Assembly: GCA_040394195.1 (NCBI GenBank)
Contig: JBEBSR010000005.1
Span: 1 to 64,000, forward strand
Reading direction: 5' to 3'
Length of the DNA: 64,000 nt
Source of the DNA: Wohlfahrtiimonas larvae_A
GTDB taxonomy: Bacteria; Pseudomonadota; Gammaproteobacteria; Cardiobacteriales; Wohlfahrtiimonadaceae
How positions within the stretch are numbered: position 1 is the stretch's first letter; the number at the start of each line of letters is the position of its first letter. Below are positions 51,463-60,174 of the stretch, in pieces. The notes beneath the pieces are model-generated. The model saw only the letters and a program-made list of their open reading frames with translations, did no database searches and had not been told where the DNA came from. The position numbers and the translations under genes are program-made.

Positions 51463-52017
51463 TTAATATAACCAGTGCTCAACTAATAAACGTAAACGAA
51501 CATCACCACGTGTTAATTCTATGCTTTGTGGGATGTTACGTTTTTTATAAGTCATCCATTTTTTGTATTGGATGTTCCAACCATCTTCTTTAAAGGCAAT
51601 GATGCGATCTTTATCATCACGTTCAATGTTAGTTGCTTTGGCATTTGGTGTGCCTACTAACCAATTTTGCATGCCAGAAATTGGCCAGTCAAAGCCTGTG
51701 ATTTCTGTAAATAGCTCATCAGGCGATTTGCCTTTGTAAGTTTGTTCTTCTGTTTTGAGTACGCTCTCATTAGGTGCAACATCTAAATCAATTCTGCCAC
51801 TGCCTAAAGGGCCTTGAACAATCAATTTTAATTCTTCTGGTGTTTTTTGTTCCCAATTAAAGCTTGCTTGACCACTGTTATCAGGTGCTTTTAATGCTGC
51901 ACGTCCAATAGCTGTATATTTTTCCAATGGCTTATTAGGATCAGGAATTATCGTCGCACAACCTGCTGTAATTGCAATGATTGTGAGTAAGCTACCAATG
52001 CGTTTTAAGTTAAGCAT
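51463..52017 (-). CDS. lolB: Outer-membrane lipoprotein receptor LolB
   Basis: LolB receives lipoproteins from LolA and inserts them into the outer membrane. This 184-residue product has a lipoprotein signal with lipobox ITAGC near residue 20. The mature part shows the LolA/LolB fold blocks FNWEQKTPEELKLIVQGPLGSGRIDLDV and GFDWPISGMQNWLVG, with a C-terminal strand typical of LolB. The position directly upstream of ispE agrees. The transcript starts after the puuP terminator at 52062-52090. Confidence 0.91.
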   Translation of the reverse strand: MLNLKRIGSLLTIIAITAGCATIIPDPNKPLEKYTAIGRAALKAPDNSGQASFNWEQKTPEELKLIVQGPLGSGRIDLDVAPNESVLKTEEQTYKGKSPDELFTEITGFDWPISGMQNWLVGTPNAKATNIERDDKDRIIAFKEDGWNIQYKKWMTYKKRNIPQSIELTRGDVRLRLLVEHWLY

Positions 52018-52061
52018 GAATGGGTTCTCATGAATGAATAAAAGTGTACAAACTGTAACAC

Positions 52062-52090
52062 AAAAACACCCGCTATTGGGTGCGGGTGTT
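52062..52090 (-). terminator. Terminator for puuP
   Basis: AACACCCGC and GCGGGTGTT form a perfect 9-bp GC-rich stem with an 8-nt loop; on the minus strand TTTTT follows. It separates puuP from the lolB-ispE unit. Confidence 0.9.
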
Positions 52091-52116
52091 TGTTTTCCTG
52101 GGGGAAATTTATGTTA

Positions 52117-53547
52117 TTAGTCTACTCTATGCTCGCGATCCAAAAATGCTTTAGGGTATTTCCTAAATCCTTTGGTTACAATTGCCAAGTAGATAATGCC
52201 TAATGCGCCCCATACTAAACCAATTTTCAATGCCATTTCTTCAAGGTTGTACCACAAGTAACCAATGAAAAGCATGCCACAGAAAGGTAGGATTAGATAA
52301 TTCATAGTATTTTTAAAGCCATCTTTTTGACCATCTCTGAAGTAACATTGTACGATTACGCACACGTTAACAATAAAGAAAGCTGTCAATGCACCAAAGT
52401 TAACCAAATGTAATGCAAAGTCTAAGTCAAAAAAGCCAGCGCTTAAAGATACAATCCCAACGATTACAATGTTAATTGAAGGTGTTTTGTATTTAGGATT
52501 AATATATGCAAATGCTTTTTTCGGGAAAATACCATCGCGACCCATTACATACATCATACGAGAAACACCTGTATGAGCTGCTAAGCCTGATGCAAATACC
52601 GCGAAGATTGCTAACCATAATCCAATTGATTGGAAGAATGTTGATGCTAAGAACTTGCCGATTTGCACGCCGCTCATCGCTTGTTCACCAGCATATAACA
52701 ATACTTCTGGTTGGCTTTCTTCAGGATTAGTGAATGTATAACCGTCAAAAAATAACTGCATAAAATATGTGATGAAGATGAATATCACACCACCAATTAA
52801 TGTCGTTAAAAAGATTGCTTTTGGTACAGCTTTAGCAGCATCTTTAGCTTCTTCTGACAGTGAACTTAAACCATCAAAGCCTAAGAATGAGAAGCAAAGA
52901 ATTGCAGAACCTGCTGCTACAACGCTGATTGACATTTCGGGGCTAACAAAAGGTTTAGAACTCACTAATGTTGCAGCACCTACGCCATCAAAATACAGGC
53001 CTTTTAAAACTAAAATAACAAAGATAACCATTAACAATAGCTGGAAGAATACGATGATGCTGTTAAAGCTCGCCACCATTTCTACACCGCGATAGTTAAT
53101 ATAAGTCATCAATGCTGCCAATGGAACAACGTAGTACCAAATATTGATATCACCAAATTGTGATTTCAAATAAATAGTTGCTAATAAAATGTTGATCATT
53201 GGATTGAACAAATAGTCTAATAATGTACACCAGCCGACAACGAAACCTACTTTAGGATCAATTGACTTTTGTGTATATGTATAAGCTGAACCCGCAGAAG
53301 GATAACGGCGAACCATCTTGCCGTAACTTAATGCAGTGAACATCATAGCGACTAATGTGATGATATATGCAGTTGGAACGTGTCCACCTGTGTCCTGACT
53401 TACGATACCAAAAGTATCGAATACAGTCATAGGTTGCATATATGCTAAACCGATCATGACAAGCTGCCAAAGAACTAAAGTTTTCTGTAAGCTTGCAGAA
53501 CCGTTATTGGTAACGTTAGGAGATAACGTTTGTGTGTTTGATAACAT
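52117..53547 (-). CDS. puuP: Putrescine importer, APC family (PuuP-like)
   Basis: This 476-residue, 12-helix APC permease aligns well with E. coli PuuP. LWQLVMIGLAYMQPMTVFDTFG, GHVPTAYIITLVAMMFTALSYGKMVRR, GSAYTYTQKSIDPKVGFVVGW, SFLGFDGLSSLSEEAKDA and ASGLAAHTGVSRMMYVMGRDGIFP run in the same order. PuuP is a proton-motive-force-dependent putrescine importer. No other puu genes are adjacent, so the substrate is by homology only. A leader hairpin with a T-run lies about 120 bp upstream (53666-53697). Confidence 0.84.
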   Translation of the reverse strand: MLSNTQTLSPNVTNNGSASLQKTLVLWQLVMIGLAYMQPMTVFDTFGIVSQDTGGHVPTAYIITLVAMMFTALSYGKMVRRYPSAGSAYTYTQKSIDPKVGFVVGWCTLLDYLFNPMINILLATIYLKSQFGDINIWYYVVPLAALMTYINYRGVEMVASFNSIIVFFQLLLMVIFVILVLKGLYFDGVGAATLVSSKPFVSPEMSISVVAAGSAILCFSFLGFDGLSSLSEEAKDAAKAVPKAIFLTTLIGGVIFIFITYFMQLFFDGYTFTNPEESQPEVLLYAGEQAMSGVQIGKFLASTFFQSIGLWLAIFAVFASGLAAHTGVSRMMYVMGRDGIFPKKAFAYINPKYKTPSINIVIVGIVSLSAGFFDLDFALHLVNFGALTAFFIVNVCVIVQCYFRDGQKDGFKNTMNYLILPFCGMLFIGYLWYNLEEMALKIGLVWGALGIIYLAIVTKGFRKYPKAFLDREHRVD

Positions 53548-53900
53548 AAGTTTATTTCCCCCAGCCTTTCCTTGGCGTGTTGAAAGAGAGATAAATATGC
53601 GCGTTAATTCAAAAGAATTATTGCCCCCTTGTGTGCGAGTTAAAGACCCAATATAAATTTAACTCTAAAAAAAATTCCTCATAACTAGATGAGGAATCAG
53701 GGGATTTTACAGCATTTTTCTCATTTGGCTACATTTTTTTATTTTGAACATTGATAATTTTTATCCAGATCACCATTTTTTCAATTCGATAATTATAATT
53801 TATTGATTATTAATCAATAAAATTTTAAAGACCGAAGGTGAAAAGATCTATTCAATGTGAAAATTCAATGATGCTATGAATGAAGTTACTCAATTTAACA
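53548..53900. other. Upstream region of puuP
   Basis: This 353-bp stretch has no credible gene. It holds a hairpin with T-run (53666-53697), a -10-like TAAAAT on the minus strand at 53704-53709, and very AT-rich DNA between 53740 and 53830, including TTATTGATTATTAATCAATAA, a palindrome-rich segment that could bind a nucleoid protein or regulator. Confidence 0.35.
53666..53697 (-). terminator. Hairpin with T-run between the lipoprotein gene and puuP
   Basis: ATTCCTCAT and ATGAGGAAT pair perfectly over 9 bp around a 6-nt loop; on the minus strand a run of eight T follows. It is 204 bp past the stop of the lipoprotein gene and 119 bp before puuP, so it either ends the former or works as a leader terminator for puuP. 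Confidence 0.75.
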
Positions 53901-54560
53901 TCAACATCCGTTACCTGTTTCACAGATTAAATACAAAGGCGCTGCCACAATGAATAATATTGGCAACCCAATGACAATTGCAGCATCCGTACCATTAACT
54001 TTGCTAGAGCTCTTAATATATTCAAGTTTTAAGTGGATCGGTTGTGAAAGAGGATATTGCTGAATGAATGTTTGGCGGTTTTTAATTTGTACCATTTTTC
54101 CATCACTCAACCTTTGGTCATATTTTAGAAGGTTAGGTGATTTTTTAAGGTTTTTAGCTAATGCAGGATTTTGATAATAGACGCTTGTTTTGGGAATATC
54201 TGAAATAATTCTAAAACCATAGTTTTGTACGAGATCTTCTTGTTGAGTTTTGGTGAAGTTCATAGGTGATGCAACTAATGTTAATTCTGCTTTGACTTCT
54301 CTTTGGTTATGCACTTCTCCTGAAATTGCGATATATGACATTTGTTTAGCATAAGAAGATTTGACAAAATTTTGAATTCTCTGTGTATTTTCTGTGGGGA
54401 ATTGATAATCATGTTTTGTGCCCATCACATATAGGTTTTTTTGATCCATCGCTAGGGCAGAGATGGTTTCATTTTCCGTTTTTTCCGTTGTATAAGTTGT
54501 GGAACAAGCTGATAGAGCAATAGCAGCAGTTGCGATTAAAATTGATTTGAATATTTTCAT
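53901..54560 (-). CDS. Uncharacterised lipoprotein with C-terminal membrane segment
   Basis: This 219-residue protein has a lipoprotein signal (lipobox LSAC near residue 19) and a hydrophobic segment near the C-terminus (AAIVIGLPILFIVAAPLYLIC) ending in GNGC. The middle part, with SYIAISGEVHNQREVKAELTL and VQNYGFRIISDIPKTSVYY, is beta-rich and unfamiliar. A lipoprotein with a second hydrophobic anchor is unusual. It is apparently monocistronic. I do not recognise the family. Confidence 0.6.
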   Translation of the reverse strand: MKIFKSILIATAAIALSACSTTYTTEKTENETISALAMDQKNLYVMGTKHDYQFPTENTQRIQNFVKSSYAKQMSYIAISGEVHNQREVKAELTLVASPMNFTKTQQEDLVQNYGFRIISDIPKTSVYYQNPALAKNLKKSPNLLKYDQRLSDGKMVQIKNRQTFIQQYPLSQPIHLKLEYIKSSSKVNGTDAAIVIGLPILFIVAAPLYLICETGNGC

Positions 54561-54662
54561 TATTAACCTGAATTTTGATTGAATAAAATGATCATATATT
54601 ATATTTAATCATTGTTCAATAAACGTTGTTTAATTTATAGTAAAATGTTTATTAGTTTTTAT

Positions 54663-55322
54663 TTAAGGCCTTAAGGTGTTGAGTGTTTTACATGCATCTG
54701 CAACACGTTGCGCGCAAGCTTTGTTATACCAGTAGTATGCTTCGCCGCTATTTCTTCGTGTGCCTCGGCCAATATTGTACCAATGTGCCACAGTTAAAAC
54801 AGCACGCCAATCATCCATATAGGCCAGTTTTTTATACCAAATCAACTGTTCATTAGGATTATCTGCATTCATGGCAGTGAGCATTAAAAAGGCTTCAGGT
54901 GTATTTGCTCGTGCTAATAAAATTTTAGCTCGGATTTTATTTAATGGTGCGCCATCATAGCCATTCCATAGAATCATTCCCATATAATAATCTACATAAG
55001 GGGTTAGATAGCCATGAGATCCAACTTTTTGGAAATATTGCAGGGATTTATTATGATCTCTTTTGAAAGGCACACCTGCATGATTGTGATAGCCTAAATA
55101 ATAGAGCAAACCTACATAAAATGCATGTTCAGGATGAGCTTCCGTTGCATAATCAATGAGCTCTTGTGCTGAAAATCGGCTGTTATTGACCACATTGAAA
55201 ACATTTGTTTCCACAGATGTATCACGTTTCCATCCATCCCAAAAATTAGGATCATCGACGTTGTATGCCAGTGCTATGGAAGACATGATTGTGATCATGA
55301 CTGATAGGACGTATTTAACCAT
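54663..55322 (-). CDS. Exported Sel1-like repeat protein
   Basis: This 219-residue protein has a signal peptide (LSVMITIMSSIALA) and Sel1/TPR-like helical repeats: AFYVGLLYYLGYHNHAGVPFKRDHNKSLQYFQKVG, then YYMGMILWNGYDGAPLNKIRAKILLARA, and near the end VAHWYNIGRGTRRNSGEAYYWYNKA. Such repeats bind other proteins; many exported members act in envelope or stress functions. An ATG three codons upstream (55331) is in frame, but AAGGTG is better spaced for 55322. No specific role can be given. Confidence 0.7.
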   Translation of the reverse strand: MVKYVLSVMITIMSSIALAYNVDDPNFWDGWKRDTSVETNVFNVVNNSRFSAQELIDYATEAHPEHAFYVGLLYYLGYHNHAGVPFKRDHNKSLQYFQKVGSHGYLTPYVDYYMGMILWNGYDGAPLNKIRAKILLARANTPEAFLMLTAMNADNPNEQLIWYKKLAYMDDWRAVLTVAHWYNIGRGTRRNSGEAYYWYNKACAQRVADACKTLNTLRP

Positions 55323-55473
55323 AATGGGCACCTTAAAACTTTTGTACAGAAACTTTGTTATTTAAGATTGTATGTTATTTATACAGCATTTTTATGACAA
55401 AATTTATATTTTTTTTGATCTAAAAGGGTAGTAATGCTGTTTTATGGTTTTATCAATTAGTCAAATCAGGTAT

Positions 55474-55893
55474 TTATAACGGTCTGTTTTTGATTAAAGA
55501 TAAAAAGATTGCGAGTGCAAAAGCAATGCAAACTGTATAAATTGGATAAATAGTTGTTAAGCCTAAAAACAGCAATGCTAATAAATAACAGGCAAAAAGA
55601 AGAGCGCCAATCCAAAGAGTGATTTTGTATAGTCGTTGGTATTTAAAAGCGAATACAGCAATGGCTATGTTGAATAAGAAGAGGTATTTAATGACTTTGA
55701 AGAGGCTTTCTAAGTCAATATTCCAATTCATTGACAACAATAAACGGCCTGTTTCAAACCAGACTTTTGCCACAAACGGATACAAATAAGCGAAAACTGG
55801 AAAATATTCTCTATCAATGCTCATTACAAGGTAATGGCTCGCTAAAAAGAATATGAATCCAGTTAAAACTGTAATGCGAATGGCTTTATTCAT
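55474..55893 (-). CDS. Small four-helix membrane protein, unknown
   Basis: This 139-residue protein has about four hydrophobic helices (residues 5-25, 62-82, 90-110, 113-132) and few charged loops. Its start overlaps the end of the upstream TPR protein gene by 8 bases, so the two are coupled and may act together in the inner membrane. I do not recognise the family. Confidence 0.6.
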   Translation of the reverse strand: MNKAIRITVLTGFIFFLASHYLVMSIDREYFPVFAYLYPFVAKVWFETGRLLLSMNWNIDLESLFKVIKYLFLFNIAIAVFAFKYQRLYKITLWIGALLFACYLLALLFLGLTTIYPIYTVCIAFALAIFLSLIKNRPL

Positions 55894-56785
55894 TAACCAA
55901 TCGAGCTTTTAATTGATTCAATTCAGGGTTCAACGGATCAGCCTTTAAACCTAAATCAACATAATCCAAGGCGGAGAAATAATCATTTTGGCTAAATGCT
56001 TTCTTAGCAAGGTTTAAATAATGCGTTGCAAGTTTATTGAGTCCTGTGAGTGCGGCTTGATTATTATCATCTGTAGCTAAAGCTTGATGATAATAGGCAA
56101 GGGCAGAGCCTTGATATGGCTCACTTAACTGCCCACGATTCCAAGCAGTTTCTGCTTGTTTTACCATGGCCTCTGACTCAGGATTGCTCGAAGCTGCACT
56201 TTGTTCTGTAGGTTGAGAAGATGATTCTAATTGTAAGGATTCCATATTTAAACCAAAAGGAGAATCACCGTAGAAATTTTCTGCACTATGCTCCGCTTCA
56301 TCGTCATCATCAGCTGCTGAGATAAGTGTTAAAGCTGGTAAATCTAAGTTTGCTGTAGGGTTTTTAGCCGCTTCGCTTAACAATTCTATTTCATCTAATA
56401 CAGGCTTTTCTGTTGCCTTTGGACGTCTTACTGGCGGTTTATACACAAATGATTCACGTTCTTCTTCAGATAAAGCAGGATTATAAATTGCTTTAGCTAG
56501 ATCATTGGTGCGATCAATAGAATATTTAGGTAAACCTGTGCGTGTTGTTTCACCGCCCATCATGAAATAAGCAAACACTAAGCAGATGGCTAAAAAGCTA
56601 CCTGTAATGAATAAATTAAAACCTTGAAACCAGCCCCAACCTAAAGAGCTACCATGTTTCTTAGATTCTTTCTTTTGGGTAATTTCAGCTTCTTTATTTT
56701 GTTCATCGACATTTTTAGTTTCGATGGCAACAGATTCTTGATTACCGCTTTCTGGGTTTTTAATGTATTTAAATGATGGTTCCAT
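55886..56785 (-). CDS. Single-pass membrane protein with TPR-like C-terminus, unknown
   Basis: This 299-residue protein has a charged cytoplasmic N-terminus with Glu/Lys-rich stretch (about residues 15-45), one membrane helix (about 55-75, FITGSFLAICLVFAYFMMGG), then a low-complexity acidic linker. The TPR-like repeats near the end (EPYQGSALAYYHQALATDDNNQAALTGL and NDYFSALDYVDLGLKADPLNPEL) would lie in the periplasm. It overlaps the small membrane protein gene downstream. The arrangement resembles scaffold or regulator proteins of envelope machines, but no family is assigned. Confidence 0.65.
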   Translation of the reverse strand: MEPSFKYIKNPESGNQESVAIETKNVDEQNKEAEITQKKESKKHGSSLGWGWFQGFNLFITGSFLAICLVFAYFMMGGETTRTGLPKYSIDRTNDLAKAIYNPALSEEERESFVYKPPVRRPKATEKPVLDEIELLSEAAKNPTANLDLPALTLISAADDDDEAEHSAENFYGDSPFGLNMESLQLESSSQPTEQSAASSNPESEAMVKQAETAWNRGQLSEPYQGSALAYYHQALATDDNNQAALTGLNKLATHYLNLAKKAFSQNDYFSALDYVDLGLKADPLNPELNQLKARLVNE

Positions 56786-56810
56786 ATTAAATCTTGCTTG
56801 GTTTCATGAT

Positions 56811-57395
56811 CTATGAAAAGGCTAATGAAGAATCATTATACCCAATTTCTCGTAATGCTTCGGATAATTCAAATAAAGGCAATCCCATGATGCCAGAATA
56901 GCTACCTTCAATTTTCTCGATGTATCTTGCCATCAAGCCTTGTACTGCATACCCACCAGCCTTATCACAAGGTTCATGGGTTGCCCAATAAGCTTCAATG
57001 AAAGGCTTTGGTAATTGCGCAAAGGTGACTAGGCTAACGCTAGTTTTCACAATAATTTTATCTTGATATTGTACTGCAATGGCAGATAAAACCTGATGAG
57101 TTGAGCCTGATAGCATATTCATCATTTTATAAAAATCAGCATAATCTCCGGGCTTACCTAAAATTACATCATCTTTAATCACGCTGGTATCAGCCGTTAA
57201 AATAGGATGTTGTACATTACCTAAAAGCGATTGTGCTGCGATAGCCTTTGAATGTGCCATGCGCGCCACATAGTCATGGGGATTTTCATTCAGTAAAACT
57301 GATTCATCAATATCGGTATTGATCACTTGATAATCAACACCGATCTGTTTCAGTAGTTCTTGTCGCCTAGGCGATTTCGATGCAAGTAAAATCAT
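56811..57395 (-). CDS. maf: Maf-like nucleoside triphosphate pyrophosphatase
   Basis: This 194-residue protein hydrolyses non-canonical or methylated NTPs. Maf landmarks are LASKSPRRQELLKQIG at the N-terminus, MAHSKAIAA near 48, ILTADTSVIKDDVILGKP near 66, and GGYAVQGLMARYIEKIEGSYSGIMGLPL near 145-170. The AD-T of the catalytic loop and the final GLPL are intact. It overlaps the kdsA stop (TAATG type), so it is translated with it. The dTTP/UTP-type versus m7GTP-type subgroup is not decided here. Confidence 0.92.
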   Translation of the reverse strand: MILLASKSPRRQELLKQIGVDYQVINTDIDESVLLNENPHDYVARMAHSKAIAAQSLLGNVQHPILTADTSVIKDDVILGKPGDYADFYKMMNMLSGSTHQVLSAIAVQYQDKIIVKTSVSLVTFAQLPKPFIEAYWATHEPCDKAGGYAVQGLMARYIEKIEGSYSGIMGLPLFELSEALREIGYNDSSLAFS

Positions 57396-58213
57396 TAGCC
57401 TTTAACAATCTCATCAATGGCTTTTAATTTCATTAATAATGCTTCTAATTCAGATAATTTGATTGCATTTGGGCCATCTGATAATGCTTTATCAGGATCA
57501 GGATGAGTTTCCATGAATAAGCCGCCCACGCCAACAGCTACGGCAGCTTTAGATAACACAGGAACAAATTGACGCTGACCACCAGAACTTGTACCTTGTC
57601 CACCTGGTAATTGTACTGAGTGAGTTGCATCAAATACAACTGGACAGCCAATATCTTTCATCACTTCTAATGAGCGCATATCTGAAACTAAGTTGTTATA
57701 ACCAAATGAAACACCACGCTCACAAGCCATGATGTTTTGGTTGCCTGTTGCACGTGCTTTTTCGATCACATGTTGCATATCCCAAGGTGCTAAGAATTGG
57801 CCTTTTTTGATATTCACAGGCTTCATTGTTTTCGCAACATTTTGAATGAAGTTAGTTTGGCGACATAAGAATGCAGGTGTTTGTAATACATCTACAACAG
57901 CAGCGACTTCATCTAATGGTGTATCTTCATGCACATCTGTTAATACTGGCACATTCAATTCTGAACGAATTTTCTCAAGAATTGCTAAACCTTTTTCAAT
58001 ACCAGGGCCACGATAGCTATTGATAGAAGAGCGGTTTGCTTTATCAAATGATGACTTGTAGATAAAAGGAATGTTGAGTTTTTCACACATCTCTTTTAAA
58101 CGACCTGCAACTTCAAATGTCATTTCTTCTGATTCAATTACGCACGTACCTGCGATTAAGAAAAAAGGTGTGTCATTGCTAACTGGAGTTTTAAATAGAG
58201 GGATATTAACCAT
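57395..58213 (-). CDS. kdsA: 3-deoxy-D-manno-octulosonate 8-phosphate synthase KdsA
   Basis: KdsA condenses phosphoenolpyruvate with arabinose 5-phosphate to give Kdo 8-phosphate for lipopolysaccharide. This 272-residue TIM barrel shows FFLIAGTCVIESEEMT, YKSSFDKANRSSINSYRGPG, VLTDVHEDT, APWDMQHVIEKA, ERGVSFGYNNLVSDMRSL and VFDATHSVQLPGG. The ATG at 58213 lies 5 bp past the mgsA stop and is preferred to the more upstream 58240, which is inside mgsA. It confirms a Gram-negative host with Kdo-containing LPS. Confidence 0.95.
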   Translation of the reverse strand: MVNIPLFKTPVSNDTPFFLIAGTCVIESEEMTFEVAGRLKEMCEKLNIPFIYKSSFDKANRSSINSYRGPGIEKGLAILEKIRSELNVPVLTDVHEDTPLDEVAAVVDVLQTPAFLCRQTNFIQNVAKTMKPVNIKKGQFLAPWDMQHVIEKARATGNQNIMACERGVSFGYNNLVSDMRSLEVMKDIGCPVVFDATHSVQLPGGQGTSSGGQRQFVPVLSKAAVAVGVGGLFMETHPDPDKALSDGPNAIKLSELEALLMKLKAIDEIVKG

Positions 58214-58217
58214 TGTA

Positions 58218-58613
58218 TTAACCTTTTTGTGAGTAAACATGAGTAAGACCTAACATTAATAGGTCCGCTGTACCTTGATTACAAGCCATTGGGATATTAT
58301 AAAGTGTTGATAAACGAATTAATGCTTTAACATCAACATCATGAGGCATCGGTGTTAATGCATCTGTGAAGAAAATGAGCAAGCCCAATTCGCCAGTACA
58401 AATCAACGAGCCTAATTGTTGATCGCCACCCAATGGTCCACTTTTTAAACGTGTTAAATTTAAGTCAGGATAGGATTCTAAAATTACTTTACCTGTTGTG
58501 CCTGTTGCATACAAAGGGAATTGTTTGAAAAATTCGTAGTGTGGTTTAATCCATTCTACCAATTCTAATTTCTTTTGGTCATGTGCGACTAAACCAATGC
58601 CTTTATGAAGCAT
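58218..58613 (-). CDS. mgsA: Methylglyoxal synthase MgsA
   Basis: MgsA turns dihydroxyacetone phosphate into methylglyoxal when phosphate runs low relative to carbon. This 131-residue protein carries IGLVAHDQKKLELVEW, LYATGTTGKVIL, the catalytic-loop LKSGPLGGDQQLG, and IFFTDALTPMPHDVDVKALIRLS with the catalytic Asp. MACNQGTADLLM is typical at the end. The ATG at 58613 follows AGGAG at 6 nt; the in-frame ATGs upstream overlap bamE. The gene lies between bamE and kdsA on the same strand. Confidence 0.93.
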   Translation of the reverse strand: MLHKGIGLVAHDQKKLELVEWIKPHYEFFKQFPLYATGTTGKVILESYPDLNLTRLKSGPLGGDQQLGSLICTGELGLLIFFTDALTPMPHDVDVKALIRLSTLYNIPMACNQGTADLLMLGLTHVYSQKG

Positions 58614-58627
58614 AACTTCTCCTATCA

Positions 58628-58969
58628 TCACTGAAGTCTTTCAACAGATTGAACTTTTTTGTTTTTATCAAATGTTACTTTGACATTTTGATGCGCTGTT
58701 TGCTCGCCTGTTGATAATGAGCTTATGAAAGTATAGTGCCAAACATCAGGATGATAAGCATCGCGCACTAATGGTGTACCTAAAATGCGTTGAACATCCA
58801 CTTGTGCCATGCCTGGTTTAATTTGTTCTAAACGCGAATCTTCAACTTGATTGCCTTGAAGAATTACGGTTTTATGTAAGCCTGGCATATTTGAACACGC
58901 CGAAACAAGCCCTGTGATTAATAATAGACTGCTGATCTGCATTACTCTCTTTTTCATCATCATTTCCAT
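58628..58969 (-). CDS. bamE: Outer-membrane assembly lipoprotein BamE (SmpA)
   Basis: BamE is a small lipoprotein of the BAM complex that inserts outer-membrane proteins. The product is about 113 residues, with lipobox VSAC near residue 24. The SmpA/OmlA domain is recognised by LEQIKPGMAQVDVQRILGTPLVRD, WHYTF and VKVTFDKNKKVQSVE. Several Met codons crowd the start (58969, 58963, 58960, 58957); the exact first codon is uncertain. It precedes mgsA-kdsA-maf and is divergent from rnd. Confidence 0.9.
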   Translation of the reverse strand: MEMMMKKRVMQISSLLLITGLVSACSNMPGLHKTVILQGNQVEDSRLEQIKPGMAQVDVQRILGTPLVRDAYHPDVWHYTFISSLSTGEQTAHQNVKVTFDKNKKVQSVERLQ

Positions 58970-59088
58970 GCAAAGTAAGTCGGTAAATAGTGCTAATTCT
59001 ATACTAGAACGAATCTTTATAAAAATAATCTTTGTTATTGTGGAATTTACTCTATAATTTCGCCATGTTTTTAAAATAACTGGACAGC

Positions 59089-59952
59089 ATGGCTAGAGAA
59101 TATCTTTTCATCGATAGTGATGAAGCATTAAAAAACTGGTTGGCCAATCAACAAGATTTAACAGCGATAGCAGTGGATACAGAATTCATGCGTTTTCGTA
59201 CTTACTTTTCAAAATTATGTTTAATACAGTTGGCGACAGATAAAGAAGCCATTTGTATTGATCCGTTGGCAATTAATGATTTTGAGCCATTATTATCGAT
59301 GTTAACGCATCCAAAAATTGTGAAAATCTTCCATTCAGCAAGCCAAGATTTGGAAACGTTGTATACAACATTTAATCTGATTCCTAAGCCTATTTTTGAT
59401 ACGCAAATTGCAGAAACAGTTTTGGGGGCTGATCATCTAATGAGCTACCAAGATACTGTGGAAATGCGCTTAGATGTTTTATTAGAAAAAACAGAAACGC
59501 GCACAGATTGGGAAAAACGCCCATTGTCACAAAGCCAAATTGATTATGCATATGATGATGTGACGTATTTATATGATCTTTATCTTTTAATGAAAGGTAA
59601 GATCGAAACCAAAGAAGAGCAACGTATGTTCTTTGATAAAACAGAAGCTTTGTATATGGTGGAAAAATACGCACCGAACCCTGAAATGGCTTGGATGAAA
59701 GTCAAAGCACGCAAAACATTGCGCGGTAAACGTTTACAGTTGTTGAAAATGTTGGCTAAGAAAAGGGAAGAAGTGGCAATTGAGCATGATATGCCTAAAC
59801 GTTGGGTTGTGGATGATGCTGCTTTGATCAGCATTTCTAAAGACTTCAATCAACCTAACAATGAAAAAGCATTGGTTTCATACTTTGAAAAACAGCGTAT
59901 GGCACCTCATTTTCAGCCTGTGATTGATGAGTTTTTATCTAATTCTAATTAA
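59089..59952 (+). CDS. rnd: Ribonuclease D
   Basis: This 287-residue 3'-5' exonuclease trims tRNA 3' ends. The DEDD motifs are AVDTEFMRFRTY near residue 29 (ExoI), FHSASQDLETL near 86 (ExoII), and YAYDDVTYLYDLY near 150 (ExoIII, YxxxD). A single HRDC-like helical domain follows (about 200-285). E. coli RNase D is about 375 residues with two HRDC-type domains, so this is a shorter form with one. The ATG is preceded by a -10-like TATAAT (59053-59058). Confidence 0.9.
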   Translation: MAREYLFIDSDEALKNWLANQQDLTAIAVDTEFMRFRTYFSKLCLIQLATDKEAICIDPLAINDFEPLLSMLTHPKIVKIFHSASQDLETLYTTFNLIPKPIFDTQIAETVLGADHLMSYQDTVEMRLDVLLEKTETRTDWEKRPLSQSQIDYAYDDVTYLYDLYLLMKGKIETKEEQRMFFDKTEALYMVEKYAPNPEMAWMKVKARKTLRGKRLQLLKMLAKKREEVAIEHDMPKRWVVDDAALISISKDFNQPNNEKALVSYFEKQRMAPHFQPVIDEFLSNSN

Positions 59953-59967
59953 ATTAAAGGAAGAGTA

Positions 59968-60174
59968 ATGCGCTTATTGTTGGCATTTTTATTGCCTTGG
60001 TTACAATTTTTCACGATCGGTCGCCCAATTGCTGGAATTGTTTGTTTAATTCTACAATTAACAATTATTGGTTGGTTGCCTGCAGTGATTTGGTCTGTAT
60101 ATGCATTATCACAATACACAACAGACCAGAAAATTAAAGATGCTCAAATGTCAGGAAGGCAATTTAGAGATTAA
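59968..60174 (+). CDS. Small Pmp3/YqaE-like membrane protein
   Basis: This 68-residue protein has two hydrophobic helices: LLLAFLLPWLQFFTIGR and GIVCLILQLTIIGWLPAVIWSVYAL. Its layout and GWLPAVIWSVYAL block resemble the Pmp3/YqaE stress-linked proteolipid family. AAAGGAAGAG stands before the ATG. It follows rnd by 15 bp and ends on top of the convergent LysR gene, overlapping its stop by four bases. The family match is plausible but short. Confidence 0.65.
   Translation: MRLLLAFLLPWLQFFTIGRPIAGIVCLILQLTIIGWLPAVIWSVYALSQYTTDQKIKDAQMSGRQFRD

Noticed and set aside
53702..53746. 14-codon Lys-rich frame on the minus strand ahead of the puuP leader hairpin
   Set aside because: Lys codons are expected by chance in A-rich DNA, there is no ribosome site and no alternative pairing was seen.
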